This document shows positions 8,162 through 16,516 of a DNA stretch of 64,000 nt, one piece after another. Origin of the DNA: Ignavibacteria bacterium (GTDB taxonomy: Bacteria; Bacteroidota; Ignavibacteria; Ignavibacteriales; SURF-24); contig JAAXKQ010000002.1 in NCBI GenBank assembly GCA_025612245.1, positions 186,001 to 250,000 of the forward strand, given 5' to 3'. Below the pieces are notes generated by a model. That model searched no databases. It was not told the DNA's origin and was given only the letters and a program-made list of their open reading frames with translations. Position numbers and translations under genes: made by a program. Positions within the stretch are counted from its first letter, which is position 1; each line of letters starts with the position of its first letter.

Positions 8162-9508
8162 TTATTTTGACCTGATAATGCCTAAAAGTTCATCCGTTTT
8201 TTCCTGCATCAGCTTTTCGTCTTTCCTGCTTTCAACGTTCAGGCGCAGAATGGGTTCGGTATTGGACATCCTGACGTTAAAACGCCAGTCGGGGAATTCC
8301 ACGCTAAGTCCATCCAGGCGTTCTTTCTTGCCCTCGTACTTCGAATCCAGTTCCTTGATCTTTTCGGCAGGGTTTTCGATTGTGGTATTGATTTCACCCG
8401 AGCAAGGATAATTCTTCACCATTTCCTCAACCAGGCCTGAAAGGGGCTTGTTTTCTTCGGAAATCAGCTGCAGCACCAGGAGGAAAGGGATCATTCCGCT
8501 GTCTGAATAGGAGTTTTCCCTGAAATAGTGGTGGGCCGACATTTCGCCGCCGTAGACGGCATTTACTTCGCGCATTTTCTCTTTTATAAATGCGTGCCCG
8601 CTTTTTGACTCCACTGGAACGCCGCCGCTATTTTTAACGACTTCAACCGTATTCCAAACCAGGCGCGGGTCGTGCACGATGTTCTCGCCCGGATGAGTTC
8701 TAAGGATTGATTTTGCCAGGAGGCCTACAATGTAATAGCCTTCAATAAAATTGCCCTTTTCATCAAAGAAGAAGCAGCGGTCGTAATCGCCGTCCCACGC
8801 CACGCCAAGGTCGGCCTTGTTTTCAAGCACGGCGTCAATTGTAGACTGCCTGTTCCCAGGTAAGAGCGGATTTGGCACGCCGTTCGGGAAGCTGGAGTCG
8901 GGTTCAGTAAAAACTTTAACCATTTTAATCGGAAGGTCCTTTTCAATTGCGTCGAGTGCCGGGCCGACGCACCCGTTACCCCCGTTTACAACGACTTTTA
9001 AGGGTTTGATCTTCTCTTTTGAGTAAAATTTCCTGAGGTTATTTATAAAGTCCTGCATGAGGTCTTTATGCGTAAGACTCCCCTTTTTCACGCTGACGGG
9101 GTCGAATTCATTCTTCAGAATCATTTTTTCCACTTCATTCAAGCCCGAATCGTAGCCCACGGGAACAGAGCCCTTCTTTACAAACTTCATTCCGTTATAT
9201 TCGGGCGGGTTATGGCTTGCCGTAATCATAATTCCGCCGTCTGCACTTAGAAAAGGGGTGGCAAAATAGATCATTTCCGTCCCGCAAAGTCCTATATTTA
9301 TTACATTAACCCCGCTGTCTAAAATCCCCTTTATTAGGCTTTCTGATAGCTGTACGGAGGACTTTCTGACGTCGTGGCCTACAACGATATTCTTTGCCCC
9401 GATAAGCTTGCTGTAGGCTCTTCCGATCTTATAGGCCAGGTCCTCATTAAGCTCCCCGGGTACCTTGCCACGGATGTCATAAGCCTTAAATCCATTGATT
9501 TTTTCCAT
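8162..9508 (-). CDS. manB: Phosphomannomutase/phosphoglucomutase
   Basis: A 448-residue alpha-D-phosphohexomutase. The phosphoserine loop ITASHNP contains Ser98; the metal-binding loop DGDYDRC lies near residue 240; the sugar-binding 'GGEMSAHHYF' segment and the phosphate-binding 'RMSNTEPILRLN' near the C terminus are all present. Such enzymes interconvert mannose- or glucose-6-phosphate and the 1-phosphate, feeding nucleotide-sugar and exopolysaccharide synthesis. The short AlgC-like length and the GGEMS..HYF motif favour the PMM/PGM (ManB/AlgC) branch over GlmM. A GGAGAG ribosome site precedes the ATG. Substrate preference is inferred. Confidence 0.92.
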   Translation of the reverse strand: MEKINGFKAYDIRGKVPGELNEDLAYKIGRAYSKLIGAKNIVVGHDVRKSSVQLSESLIKGILDSGVNVINIGLCGTEMIYFATPFLSADGGIMITASHNPPEYNGMKFVKKGSVPVGYDSGLNEVEKMILKNEFDPVSVKKGSLTHKDLMQDFINNLRKFYSKEKIKPLKVVVNGGNGCVGPALDAIEKDLPIKMVKVFTEPDSSFPNGVPNPLLPGNRQSTIDAVLENKADLGVAWDGDYDRCFFFDEKGNFIEGYYIVGLLAKSILRTHPGENIVHDPRLVWNTVEVVKNSGGVPVESKSGHAFIKEKMREVNAVYGGEMSAHHYFRENSYSDSGMIPFLLVLQLISEENKPLSGLVEEMVKNYPCSGEINTTIENPAEKIKELDSKYEGKKERLDGLSVEFPDWRFNVRMSNTEPILRLNVESRKDEKLMQEKTDELLGIIRSK

Positions 9509-9802
9509 TTTCTCTCCTTCATTGACTTGATTTCGTTATAAATAAAAATAATACTTTTTACCTACAGATAAAACTTTCAGGTGAAATTATGGTCTGGTAA
9601 GTTAAAATAAAGGCATGGTTAAATTAGTGGTAGACTTAATTTTTACATAGAAATTGTATACTCATCTCTTTACTTTTGATACAAAAAATTAGCGGAGGCT
9701 GCAATCGAACCCAGGAATACAATACAGTTACATTTTGTTAAATGTAACAATACCAGATGCAATTCAATTTATTTAGTAGACCCCGGAAAGGCTCCTGGTG
9801 AT
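9509..9802. other. Intergenic region, AT-rich, with one hairpin
   Basis: Divergent spacer between manB (minus) and the zinc-ribbon gene (plus). It contains a perfect 9-bp inverted repeat with a 4-nt loop at 9727-9748 (GTTACATTT / AAATGTAAC). At about 9691-9712 the minus strand looks briefly like the T-arm end of a tRNA, but no tRNA fold supports it. No other gene is seen. Confidence 0.5.
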
Positions 9803-10012
9803 TTGGGTTATCTGTGTCCAATCTGCCGTGCGAAAGTAAAGACCTCCCACGTCGTACAGTGCGCAAGCTGCCAGACTGTAATCAACTTTGTTCACGCCGC
9901 GCCGCAGGAAGAAAAAACCGTTTATTACGTGGAAAAATGTTCCCACTGCATAGGTACAGTGGAAGATGAATGGGAGATTGAGCCTTTATACACACCGGAA
10001 TCCTATATCTGA
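9803..10012 (+). CDS. Small zinc-ribbon protein
   Basis: About 69 residues with three CxxC pairs (CPIC, CASC, CSHC), the pattern expected for one or two zinc-binding ribbons. The rest is short and acidic towards the C terminus (EDEWEIEPLY). No ATG is available in frame; I take the TTG at 9803, with a GGAAAGG sequence about 11 bases upstream, but the frame stays open further upstream, so the true start is uncertain. It could be a small regulator or RNA/DNA-binding adaptor. The family is not recognised. It stands alone between manB and the S46 peptidase. Confidence 0.62.
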   Translation: MGYLCPICRAKVKTSHVVQCASCQTVINFVHAAPQEEKTVYYVEKCSHCIGTVEDEWEIEPLYTPESYI

Positions 10013-10188
10013 AGAACAGGCATAATCTTTTAGAATTTCCACTTGTTTGGGGAAATTCCGGTAAAATCATTCCAGAAAATTTCCTGAAAACCGTATTTTA
10101 TTTGTAAATTTCTGATTGTAATGAGGGAAGAATAATATTAACTTTCATTAGAACAGTTCATTTAATTTCAATAAAATACGGATTAAAC

Positions 10189-12387
10189 ATGCTAAATAAC
10201 CTACGAAAGGCTTTTCTTGGCTGCAGTGTTGTGCTGTCGCTTGTCTTTATGGCAGGCTGTTCCGGCAGTACGGCAACAACACAGCAGGAAACAGCTATAA
10301 CATCAAACATCCCTGGCGGCATTAATCTCGATACCGTAAAGGCACAGAGATTTGATACCGGCAAGATGTGGACATTCGACAACCCTCCGGTTAAGTATTT
10401 TCAGGAAGCTTACGGCTTTAACGCTACTCCGGAATGGCTCGAAAAAGCCAGGAAATCTGCACTGAGATTTGCCAGCTACTGCTCGGCTTCTTTCGTCTCG
10501 GGTGACGGCCTGGTAATGACAAACCACCACTGCGGGCGCGAAAGCGTTACAGAAGTTAACCGCGAGGGTGAAGACCTGCACAATACGGGCTTCTACGCTC
10601 AGACTCTGCAGGATGAAAGGCCTGTGCAGGGACTTTATGTCGATCAGCTCGTTCTCATTCAGGACGTGACAAAAGAGGTGCAGGACGCAATCAATGCAGC
10701 CGGCACGGATGCCGATAAAGTTAACGCAAGAAAGAGCAAAATCAGCGAAATTGAAGCACGCTGCAGAAAAGAAACCGGGCTCGAGGCCTCAGTTGTAACC
10801 TTGTATAGCGGCGGAGAATATTCCCTCTACGGATACAAGAGATACAATGACGTGCGCCTTGTATTTGCACCGGAAAACCAGATTGGCTTCTTTGGCGGCG
10901 ACTATGATAACTTTACTTATCCCCGCTATAACCTGGACTGTACTTTCTTCCGCGTCTACGACGAAACGGGTAAACCGCTCAAGACAGATAACTACTTCAA
11001 GTGGAGCCCGCAGGGCGCAAGTGAAGGCGAGGCAATTTTTGTCATCGGTAACCCTGGCAGGACCAACCGCCTGAACACGATGTCGCAGCTGGAATTCTAC
11101 CGCGACATTAGCTATCCTGTGACACTGGATTTCCTGAACGACATGATTGACGCATATTCACAGGAACTCAAAGAGCACCCTGAGCAGTCATTAAAGTACG
11201 AAGACCTTCTCTTCAGCCTTTCCAACTCTCAGAAGGTATACATAGGAATGATCAAGGGCCTGAACGATCAGGTACTCATGGCAAGGAAAAGAGATTTTGA
11301 AAAGAAGTTCAAGGAAGCCGTAAATTCAAAGCCAGAGCTGCAGTCGAAATACGGCGGCATATGGGACAACATTGCACAGTCAAGAAACGAAATGAGGCAG
11401 TTTGCCAAGGAGCTTAACGCTTATGCCGTTAACTGGAGATTCGCCCCGGATTACTTCGTTATGGCAAGGGACATCATTAAATATGCAAACCAGATGATGC
11501 TGCCCGAAAGCGAAAGAAGCAGCAAGTATAAAGCTGCCCAGCTGGACTCAACCAAGGCAAAGATATTTCCTGAAAAGTTCGACAAGGACATGGACTTTAA
11601 GCTCACACAGGTGTTTGCCAACAACCTCATCAATTCGCTTGGGGAAGGAAACGAGCTCGTGCAGAAGCTTTTTGATTCAAAGAAGGGCAAGGATGCCGTT
11701 AGCTACATGCTCAGCCATTCACAGCTTACTTCAAAAGAATCTTTAATGGCACTTCTAAGCAAGTCGCCGAAGGAAATACTGAATTCTGATGATCCTTTCA
11801 TTTACTTCCTGCAGAACACCTCGGATAAGTCCGATGCGCTCCGCAAGAGGGCCAAGGAAATTCAGGACAAAGAGGCTGTCAACAGCCAGCTCCTTGGGCA
11901 GGCTCTTTTTGCCGTCTACGGCACCTCGATTCCGCCTGATGCAACCTTTACGCTCAGAATTGCCGACGGCGTTGTAAAGGGCTACGACTATAACGGCACA
12001 AAGGCTCCTGCAAAGACGACATATTACGGGTTATACGACAGGTACTACTCTTTCAAGAAGCAGTATCCATGGAACCTTCCTGAAAGATGGAAGAATCCTC
12101 CGGCAGAGTTTAACCTGGAAACACCGATGAACTTTATTTCCACAAACGACATCATCGGCGGCAACTCGGGAAGCCCGGTCATAAACAAGAACCTTGAAAT
12201 TGTAGGACTTGCATTCGATGGCAACATTGAAAGCCTTCCCGGCGACTTCATCTTTACGACTGAATCAAACCGCTGCCTGAGCGTTGATTCTGAAGGTATG
12301 GTTGAGGCTATAAAAGATATGTACAAGGCTACAAGACTGAGTGAAGAGCTGAGGGCAGGAAAAATTGTTGAAAGCACCAGCAAATAA
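10189..12387 (+). CDS. S46 family dipeptidyl peptidase, DPP7-type lipoprotein
   Basis: A 732-residue exopeptidase with a lipoprotein signal (lipobox MAGC, Cys24). The catalytic elements of peptidase family S46 are present: the NHHCG segment (residues 112-116), the GGDYDNFTYPRY segment with the acidic residue, and GNSGSP with nucleophile Ser660. In this family the residue 18 positions after the serine sets S1 specificity: Gly in DPP7 (hydrophobic P1), Arg in DPP11 (Asp/Glu P1). Here it is Gly678, so a DPP7-like preference is predicted. The enzyme would remove dipeptides from peptide N termini in the periplasm, complementing the TPP-II-like peptidase and the OPT importer earlier in the window. 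It is a single gene with a strong terminator. Confidence 0.93.
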   Translation: MLNNLRKAFLGCSVVLSLVFMAGCSGSTATTQQETAITSNIPGGINLDTVKAQRFDTGKMWTFDNPPVKYFQEAYGFNATPEWLEKARKSALRFASYCSASFVSGDGLVMTNHHCGRESVTEVNREGEDLHNTGFYAQTLQDERPVQGLYVDQLVLIQDVTKEVQDAINAAGTDADKVNARKSKISEIEARCRKETGLEASVVTLYSGGEYSLYGYKRYNDVRLVFAPENQIGFFGGDYDNFTYPRYNLDCTFFRVYDETGKPLKTDNYFKWSPQGASEGEAIFVIGNPGRTNRLNTMSQLEFYRDISYPVTLDFLNDMIDAYSQELKEHPEQSLKYEDLLFSLSNSQKVYIGMIKGLNDQVLMARKRDFEKKFKEAVNSKPELQSKYGGIWDNIAQSRNEMRQFAKELNAYAVNWRFAPDYFVMARDIIKYANQMMLPESERSSKYKAAQLDSTKAKIFPEKFDKDMDFKLTQVFANNLINSLGEGNELVQKLFDSKKGKDAVSYMLSHSQLTSKESLMALLSKSPKEILNSDDPFIYFLQNTSDKSDALRKRAKEIQDKEAVNSQLLGQALFAVYGTSIPPDATFTLRIADGVVKGYDYNGTKAPAKTTYYGLYDRYYSFKKQYPWNLPERWKNPPAEFNLETPMNFISTNDIIGGNSGSPVINKNLEIVGLAFDGNIESLPGDFIFTTESNRCLSVDSEGMVEAIKDMYKATRLSEELRAGKIVESTSK

Positions 12388-12428
12388 TTAGCCTTATCTG
12401 CAGAGAGGAAGTTACTCACTGTAATATA

Positions 12429-12471
12429 AAGAAAGCCGCCCGGTTTTTTTCCCGGGCGGCTTTCTTGTTTT
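12429..12471. terminator. Strong terminator between convergent genes
   Basis: A perfect 15-bp stem (AAGAAAGCCGCCCGG and its complement) with an 8-nt T-rich loop, flanked by A and T runs, so it can act on both strands. Confidence 0.88.
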
Positions 12472-12504
12472 TAAATGGTTCCCTTTATTTCAGGATTCTT
12501 GTCC

Positions 12505-13056
12505 TCAGTCCTTCCCGAGAAAGTAGTACTGTCCCTGTAGGTAGATTGAAAAGTAGGAAGCCAGTGTATTTGTAAAAGTAAGTCCGTATTCGGTTCCAAC
12601 TCCCACCGCCATGCCTTTGCTGCTTTTTCTAAAGTCAAGCCCCGCCAGAAAGGAAAAGCACAAGCCCAGGTCGTATGAATTAACGTCGCTGAAGGTCCTG
12701 TCGTTAAGAAGAAGCGGGCCAATGGCTTCTTCCGTATAGAAGAAATTCCGGAAAGTCTGATTCATGGTAGCTTTTAATGAAACTCCCCTGATAAACGGGT
12801 AATACCTTTCATAGATACCCTGAGGCAGGAGTGCCTCAATTTTCCTTCCGTATAGGAGGCTAAGCCTTAAGGAGGAGCCCTGCATAAACTGAGGGGAGGC
12901 ATCAATAAAGATACCCGTATTAAAGCTTGTCTGTGAAGGGGAATTGCCCTTAATTGAGCCGGCGCCCAGCTCTCCCCCGATGCTCATAGAGTTAATCTGG
13001 GGCAGAAGTTGTCCGTTCAAAATAAATACGAATAAAAAAGTAAGAATTCGGCTCAT
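12505..13056 (-). CDS. Outer-membrane beta-barrel-like protein
   Basis: A 183-residue protein with a signal peptide (MSRILTFLFVFILNGQLLPQ) followed by alternating polar and aromatic strands: GGELGAGSIKG, RLSLLYGRKI, SYDLGLCFSFLAGLDF, GVGTEYGLTF, SIYLQGQYYF. This is the pattern of small 8-strand outer-membrane barrels. The last strand ends FLGKD rather than in a terminal aromatic, which is slightly unusual. It appears to be a single gene sharing its terminator with the S46 peptidase. Function unknown. Confidence 0.68.
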   Translation of the reverse strand: MSRILTFLFVFILNGQLLPQINSMSIGGELGAGSIKGNSPSQTSFNTGIFIDASPQFMQGSSLRLSLLYGRKIEALLPQGIYERYYPFIRGVSLKATMNQTFRNFFYTEEAIGPLLLNDRTFSDVNSYDLGLCFSFLAGLDFRKSSKGMAVGVGTEYGLTFTNTLASYFSIYLQGQYYFLGKD

Positions 13057-13100
13057 ACTGCCTTTCTGCCTTACTTCTGCGCCGGGGCTAATTCAGGACT

Positions 13101-13292
13101 TCAGAGATTACTATCCGCAGGGGGCATAACGATCCAGAGTATTAAGTATACGATTATTCCTGGGAAGGCCACGCTGAAGATTGAGATCAGCACATAGGCA
13201 ATCCTGACAACTGTAGGGTCCCAGCCCAGCCATTCGGCAATTCCGCCGCAGACGCCTGCAATCATTTTATTTCTGGATCTTTTTAAGGGCAT
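13101..13292 (-). CDS. PspC domain small membrane protein
   Basis: A 63-residue protein from the ATG at 13292, which has a GGAGAG ribosome site immediately upstream; a longer in-frame extension has no such site and no family support. The N-terminal 'RNKMIAGVCGGIAEWLGWDP' is the PspC signature, followed by one long hydrophobic segment (IAYVLISIFSVAFPGIIVYL). In enterobacteria PspC is part of the phage-shock response to membrane stress. Stand-alone PspC proteins in Bacteroidota are common, with unclear partners. No pspA or other psp gene is nearby. Confidence 0.87.
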   Translation of the reverse strand: MPLKRSRNKMIAGVCGGIAEWLGWDPTVVRIAYVLISIFSVAFPGIIVYLILWIVMPPADSNL

Positions 13293-13398
13293 TTTCTCTC
13301 CGAGTAATGAGCTCCGGCCATGAAGGGGCCTGGTAAAAATTCGAAATATATTTGTTCTTCCGGCTCCCAAAGAAAAGGGGCCGGAAGCTGAAAAATTG

Positions 13399-13725
13399 CT
13401 AATCCATATAGTGCAGAGCGAGCCAGACGGTCTTCTGCTTGCGGTCCGTCCATTCAATACGATGCTTTGTATTGGCCGGAATAAGGATATAATCTCCCGG
13501 GTAGAGGACTTTTTCGTCGCTTTCCCCTTCAAATAACAGGCCCGCAGAACCTCCTAACAGTATAACCCATTCGTTTGTCTCCTGTTCATACCATTCTCCC
13601 TCGGGAGAAGCCTGACCGCATGATACGATCCTTTCCAGCGTAAGATTGTGATTGTGTATTAAAATGTCAAAAATTTCTTTTTGGAAATTATCGGGTATTT
13701 CCGAAAAGAGATTATTTACTTCCAT
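13399..13725 (-). CDS. Cupin domain protein
   Basis: A 108-residue single-domain cupin. The two conserved regions are around residues 50-70 (EWVILLGGSAGLLFEGE) and 75-95 (LYPGDYILIPANTKHRIEW). The second motif keeps the Pro, Gly and His typical of metal-binding cupins, while the first lacks the HxH, so metal binding may be incomplete. Homologues are annotated only as cupins. It lies upstream of pspC on the same strand, separated by a GCCGGAAG-type hairpin at about 13357-13387. No substrate can be inferred. Confidence 0.85.
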   Translation of the reverse strand: MEVNNLFSEIPDNFQKEIFDILIHNHNLTLERIVSCGQASPEGEWYEQETNEWVILLGGSAGLLFEGESDEKVLYPGDYILIPANTKHRIEWTDRKQKTVWLALHYMD

Positions 13726-13855
13726 TGCCTGTTTTACTCCAATTAAAAAATTCCATAGGGAAATATAAATTATTTAAGGCAATTTTGCTCGTTTTTATCC
13801 CCTGATAACCATAACTACATGCAATTAGAATACGGTTACCTGATAAGATAAGTAC

Positions 13856-13884
13856 GGCATGGCACTTTTGAGGTGTGCCATGCC
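13856..13884. terminator. Hairpin downstream of the YbaK-like gene
   Basis: Perfect 10-bp stem GGCATGGCAC / GTGCCATGCC with a 9-nt loop, 14 bp beyond the stop of the deacylase gene. No T-run follows on either strand, so it may stabilise the 3' end rather than terminate on its own. Confidence 0.5.
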
Positions 13885-13898
13885 ACATAATTGGATTT

Positions 13899-14363
13899 TC
13901 AGGCCAGGGAGAACCTGACGATTTTCGGCTTTACAAGACTTTCGAAGTCCTCAAAAGCCATTTTTATCAGCTCAGAGTGCGTACCGGCATTAAAGGCTAT
14001 TTCCTTGTCGCGGGTTAAAGGTTCGGCAACAAAGACCTGCATGCCGTAGATGTTTCCAAAAGGCGGCATGGCCCCGATTTCGCAGTCGGGGAACAGGTTC
14101 TTAAATTCTTTTTCGCTGGCCAGCTCAACGTTCTCAACGCCCGTAACCTCTCTTAAGAGGTCCAGATCCACGAGGTTTTTTGCAGGCAGTACGGCCATAG
14201 CCATATCATTGCCGATCTTAACGATTACCGTTTTAGCTAAATCCTTTCCGCGTACATGGGCCGTGTGAGCTACTTCCTGAGCTGTAAAGGCAGGTGAATG
14301 TTTGATGCTTATGTACTTTACATTATTAGCATCCAGGAACTGTTTTAATTTTCTGGCAGGCAT
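13899..14363 (-). CDS. YbaK/EbsC-family aminoacyl-tRNA deacylase
   Basis: A 154-residue stand-alone editing domain of the YbaK/ProX/INS superfamily. Recognisable parts are the N-terminal 'HSPAFTAQEVAHTAHV' segment, the conserved lysine in 'LAKTVIVKIG', the G-x-x-P loop in 'CEIGAMPPFG', and 'EIAFNAGTHSELIKM' near the C terminus. Family members hydrolyse mischarged tRNAs (for example Cys-tRNAPro or Ala-tRNAPro). The exact tRNA cannot be told from the sequence. Start at ATG 14363 with an AGGAGG-like site upstream. Single gene. Confidence 0.88.
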   Translation of the reverse strand: MPARKLKQFLDANNVKYISIKHSPAFTAQEVAHTAHVRGKDLAKTVIVKIGNDMAMAVLPAKNLVDLDLLREVTGVENVELASEKEFKNLFPDCEIGAMPPFGNIYGMQVFVAEPLTRDKEIAFNAGTHSELIKMAFEDFESLVKPKIVRFSLA

Positions 14364-14451
14364 GGTATCCTCCTTTAATTAAGTTATTAATCCGGAATGC
14401 GATTTAATGTAGTTAAAGGAATCGTAATAAACAATTCCACAATAATAGTAT

Positions 14452-14486
14452 GTACTAAATTAGTGATTCGTGCTAAATTGTGACTT
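14452..14486 (+). repeat. Imperfect tandem repeat upstream of a small secreted protein gene
   Basis: GTACTAAATTAGTGATTC followed directly by GTGCTAAATTGTGACTT. It lies about 90 bp before the start at 14578 and could be a pair of regulator half-sites. Matching pieces (GTATGTAC, CACTAATTA) recur up to the ribosome site. Confidence 0.4.
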
Positions 14487-14577
14487 ATGAAATTTTATTT
14501 TTCGGAGTTTTTATGTAATTTCGTATGTACAGTGAACTATCATTGTATAAACACTAATTAAACTAGAGGAGTCGATT

Positions 14578-14811
14578 ATGCGTATTAAAATATTTGCCAT
14601 GATTATAGCTGCTGCTTTTTTAATGACAGGCGTTAATTCTTCATTTGCACAGGGAAAGACAGCCCCTAAGAGCAAGATTGAGAAGGTTGCAAAGGTTACA
14701 AAGAAAGACACAAAGAAGTCTAAGACAAATAAAGCAAAAGATGAGACCAAGCACAAATGTTCAGGTAAGGAAAAAGAAAGCTGCTCAGGCAGCTGCGAGA
14801 TGGAAGACTAA
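14578..14811 (+). CDS. Small secreted Lys/Cys-rich protein
   Basis: 77 residues with a clear Sec signal peptide (MRIKIFAMIIAAAFLMTGVNSSFAQ). The mature part of about 52 residues is extremely rich in Lys, Thr and Ser, with no hydrophobic core (KSKIEKVAKVTKKDTKKSK), and ends in a cysteine cluster CSGKEKESCSGSC followed by an acidic tail. A GAGGAG ribosome site sits 7 bases before the ATG, and a strong terminator follows, so it is a genuine single-gene unit. The mature protein is probably disordered. The Cys cluster may bind a metal or form disulfides. No family is recognised. Confidence 0.75.
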   Translation: MRIKIFAMIIAAAFLMTGVNSSFAQGKTAPKSKIEKVAKVTKKDTKKSKTNKAKDETKHKCSGKEKESCSGSCEMED

Positions 14812-14833
14812 TCTGTCTTTTGCCTGATTTTTT

Positions 14834-14869
14834 AAGGAGAGCCACAGAGTATGGCTCTCCTTTTTTTTA
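14834..14869 (+). terminator. Intrinsic terminator
   Basis: Stem AAGGAGAGCCA / TGGCTCTCCTT with a 7-nt loop and a run of eight or more T. It ends the small secreted protein gene. Confidence 0.92.
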
Positions 14870-14914
14870 TTCCTAAATGGCCTGCCTTTTATTCCTTTTC
14901 GTCCTGCAGCTGCA

Positions 14915-15334
14915 TCAGCTGAATATCCTGAGCATGTTTCCATCCAAGGAGGTGTTATATTTTTGGAGGGGGCTTCCGGCAGGGCCGTTAATTACGTTCC
15001 CGCTGTCGTCAAAGTTGGAGCCGTGCCTCGGGCAGTGGAAATGACCGGCCGCGGCGTCAAATTGAACCGTAGCCCCCTGATGAGTGCAAGTCTGTGAAAG
15101 CGCCGAGAAGCTGCTTTCGTTAATACGGGCTATAATAATTCCATTCTGGTAAACGTAGCCCCCGGGGCCTTGAAGTGCGGCAAACTCAGGCTTCGAGAGG
15201 TCTATGGTAAAATTAACGTTTTGAGGTGCCGTAGGAATATCGCTGCTGTTCGAAGAGCAGCTCTGGAGGCAAGACCCTAAAAAAAGAAACGCTGCGCCTT
15301 GCCCGGCCTTCAGAATAAATTCTTTCCTGTCCAT
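14915..15334 (-). CDS. Rieske [2Fe-2S] lipoprotein
   Basis: A 139-residue exported Rieske protein. Cluster ligands are Cys83 and His85 (CTHQG) and Cys101 and His104 (CPRHG), with the usual spacing and the two-strand cluster fold around them. The N terminus (MDRKEFILKAGQGAAFLFLGSC) combines a Tat-like RKEF start with a Cys-containing hydrophobic region, so the protein is probably membrane-anchored, perhaps after Tat export of the folded cluster. Homologues are usually small periplasmic electron carriers of unknown partner rather than the bc1/b6f subunit. No cytochrome b gene is adjacent. It is next to, and on the same strand as, the hydrogenase island. Confidence 0.9.
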   Translation of the reverse strand: MDRKEFILKAGQGAAFLFLGSCLQSCSSNSSDIPTAPQNVNFTIDLSKPEFAALQGPGGYVYQNGIIIARINESSFSALSQTCTHQGATVQFDAAAGHFHCPRHGSNFDDSGNVINGPAGSPLQKYNTSLDGNMLRIFS

Positions 15335-15622
15335 TTTGTCTCTCCACTCTGTTCTGTTTTAATGCTGCTGCAGGGGAAAAAGTTAAGCCTTAGAAAATGT
15401 GCATCCTTTAATCTAATATAAAACTGCGGCTACAATAAACAAGCGCCCCGATATATTTACCAAGGCTTACTGTGGAAAAAAAGAAAACCAGTTAAAAAAA
15501 GGTTTAAGGCTTGCCATAGGGAATTATAGTCTTCAGGTGGAATTTATTTCGCGGAGGGGCAAGAGGAAGTGAACTGCCCTGGAAGTCCCTGTCGCCAATC
15601 GGCCGGGGCTTCCGGGGTAAGT

Positions 15623-16255
15623 TTATGAAACCATGCGGCTTTCAGCTGACTTTACAAAATAGATTACTTTTTCCAGCTCTCCCAGCAGGTCGACGTTACT
15701 GATGAACACCTCATCAGGACCCTTAAGCTTCACCGGGGCAAAGTTAAGTACTCCCTTTATTCCGGCTTCAACCATGCCATCCAGCACGTGCTGGGCAAAC
15801 ATTTCAGTTACAGAGATAATACCGATTTTTATGTCGTTATTTTTTATGTAGTCTTTCATTTCATCAAAGGGGTAGACGGGGATTTCCGCCTCTCTTTGAA
15901 TTTTATCTGGATCTATGTCGAAGCCTGCAGTAATCTGTATGCCTTCTTTGTCGAATCCCTTGTATTTCATAAGGGCGCTTCCAATGTGCCCGGCTCCTAC
16001 GATGATCACTTTCTGTACCACGTCTTTTCCGAGTAAACTGTTAAGCCGGCTTAGAAGCTCGTCAATCTGATATCCACCCCTGCGGTTACCCGGTATTCCG
16101 AATAGCGAGAAGTCCTTCCTCACCTGTGCGGCAGTTACATCTGCTGCATCAGCCAGGTTATCCGAAAATACCCTCTTGAAGCCAAGTATACGGAAACGCA
16201 GCAAGGAGCTCTTATATTTCAAGAGCCTGATTATGGAATGCTTATTACCGACCAT
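15623..16255 (-). CDS. Rex-family redox-sensing regulator, divergent copy 1
   Basis: A 210-residue Rex-like protein. A winged-helix domain (residues 1-75, with 'TAAQVRKDFSLFGIPG') is followed by a Rossmann NAD(H)-binding domain with VIIVGAGHIGSALM and a final swapping helix. Rex senses the NADH/NAD+ ratio and releases DNA when NADH rises. The N terminus lacks the canonical IPxPxxxRLPxYxxxL of true Rex and starts with a KxSIIRLLKYKxxLLRFR sequence shared with the second copy at 19753. About 80 of the first 101 residues match that copy, so this is a local duplication. Ribosome site GGAGG. It is the last gene of the hydrogenase island on the minus strand. Confidence 0.88.
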   Translation of the reverse strand: MVGNKHSIIRLLKYKSSLLRFRILGFKRVFSDNLADAADVTAAQVRKDFSLFGIPGNRRGGYQIDELLSRLNSLLGKDVVQKVIIVGAGHIGSALMKYKGFDKEGIQITAGFDIDPDKIQREAEIPVYPFDEMKDYIKNNDIKIGIISVTEMFAQHVLDGMVEAGIKGVLNFAPVKLKGPDEVFISNVDLLGELEKVIYFVKSAESRMVS

Positions 16256-16429
16256 TTTCCTCCGGTATTTATAAAATTAACAAATTCAAGAACAACACCG
16301 GTCAAGAAGGACCGCTTTATGCGGTAAATACCCTGCATAAACTAATATAATTGCTTTTATAACAATCCTCCACTAAACAGTGCGTATATTTTTCTTAGTA
16401 TAAGGCTTTGCGCTTAAGAAAGCAACATA

Positions 16430-16507
16430 GCCAAAAGAGAAGCACGGATAAGCCTTCTTTTGGAGGTCACCCCCCTTTTGAAGGATTCGGGTTATCCGGC
16501 TTTTGGC
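16430..16507. other. Long interrupted hairpin downstream of the phosphatase gene
   Basis: Nested arms: GCCAAAAG / CTTTTGGC (outer), CGGATAA / TTATCCG (middle) and CCTTC / GAAGG (inner). It lies between the PP2C gene and divergent rex copy 1 on the minus strand. No T-run follows. It may act as a processing or termination element, or as an operator region. Confidence 0.5.
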
Positions 16508-16516
16508 GGCTTAAAA

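Noticed and set aside
9691-9712. Minus-strand sequence resembling the T-arm and acceptor end of a tRNA (GGTTCGATTGCAGCC).
   Set aside because: The T-stem does not pair, no matching 5' acceptor, D-arm or anticodon arm is found within 90 nt, and the adjacent region forms an unrelated hairpin.
12471-12722. Open frame on the minus strand overlapping the barrel-protein gene.
   Set aside because: It has no start signal or family resemblance and lies inside the better-supported 183-residue gene in another frame.
16467-16488. A CCCCCTTTTGAAGGATT phrase that recurs as CCCCCTTTGAAGGATT near 25864, on both sides of the hydrogenase island.
   Set aside because: Only about 16 nt match, one copy overlaps the end of a coding gene, and no target-site duplication or insertion-sequence features are present, so it does not support a mobile-element boundary.
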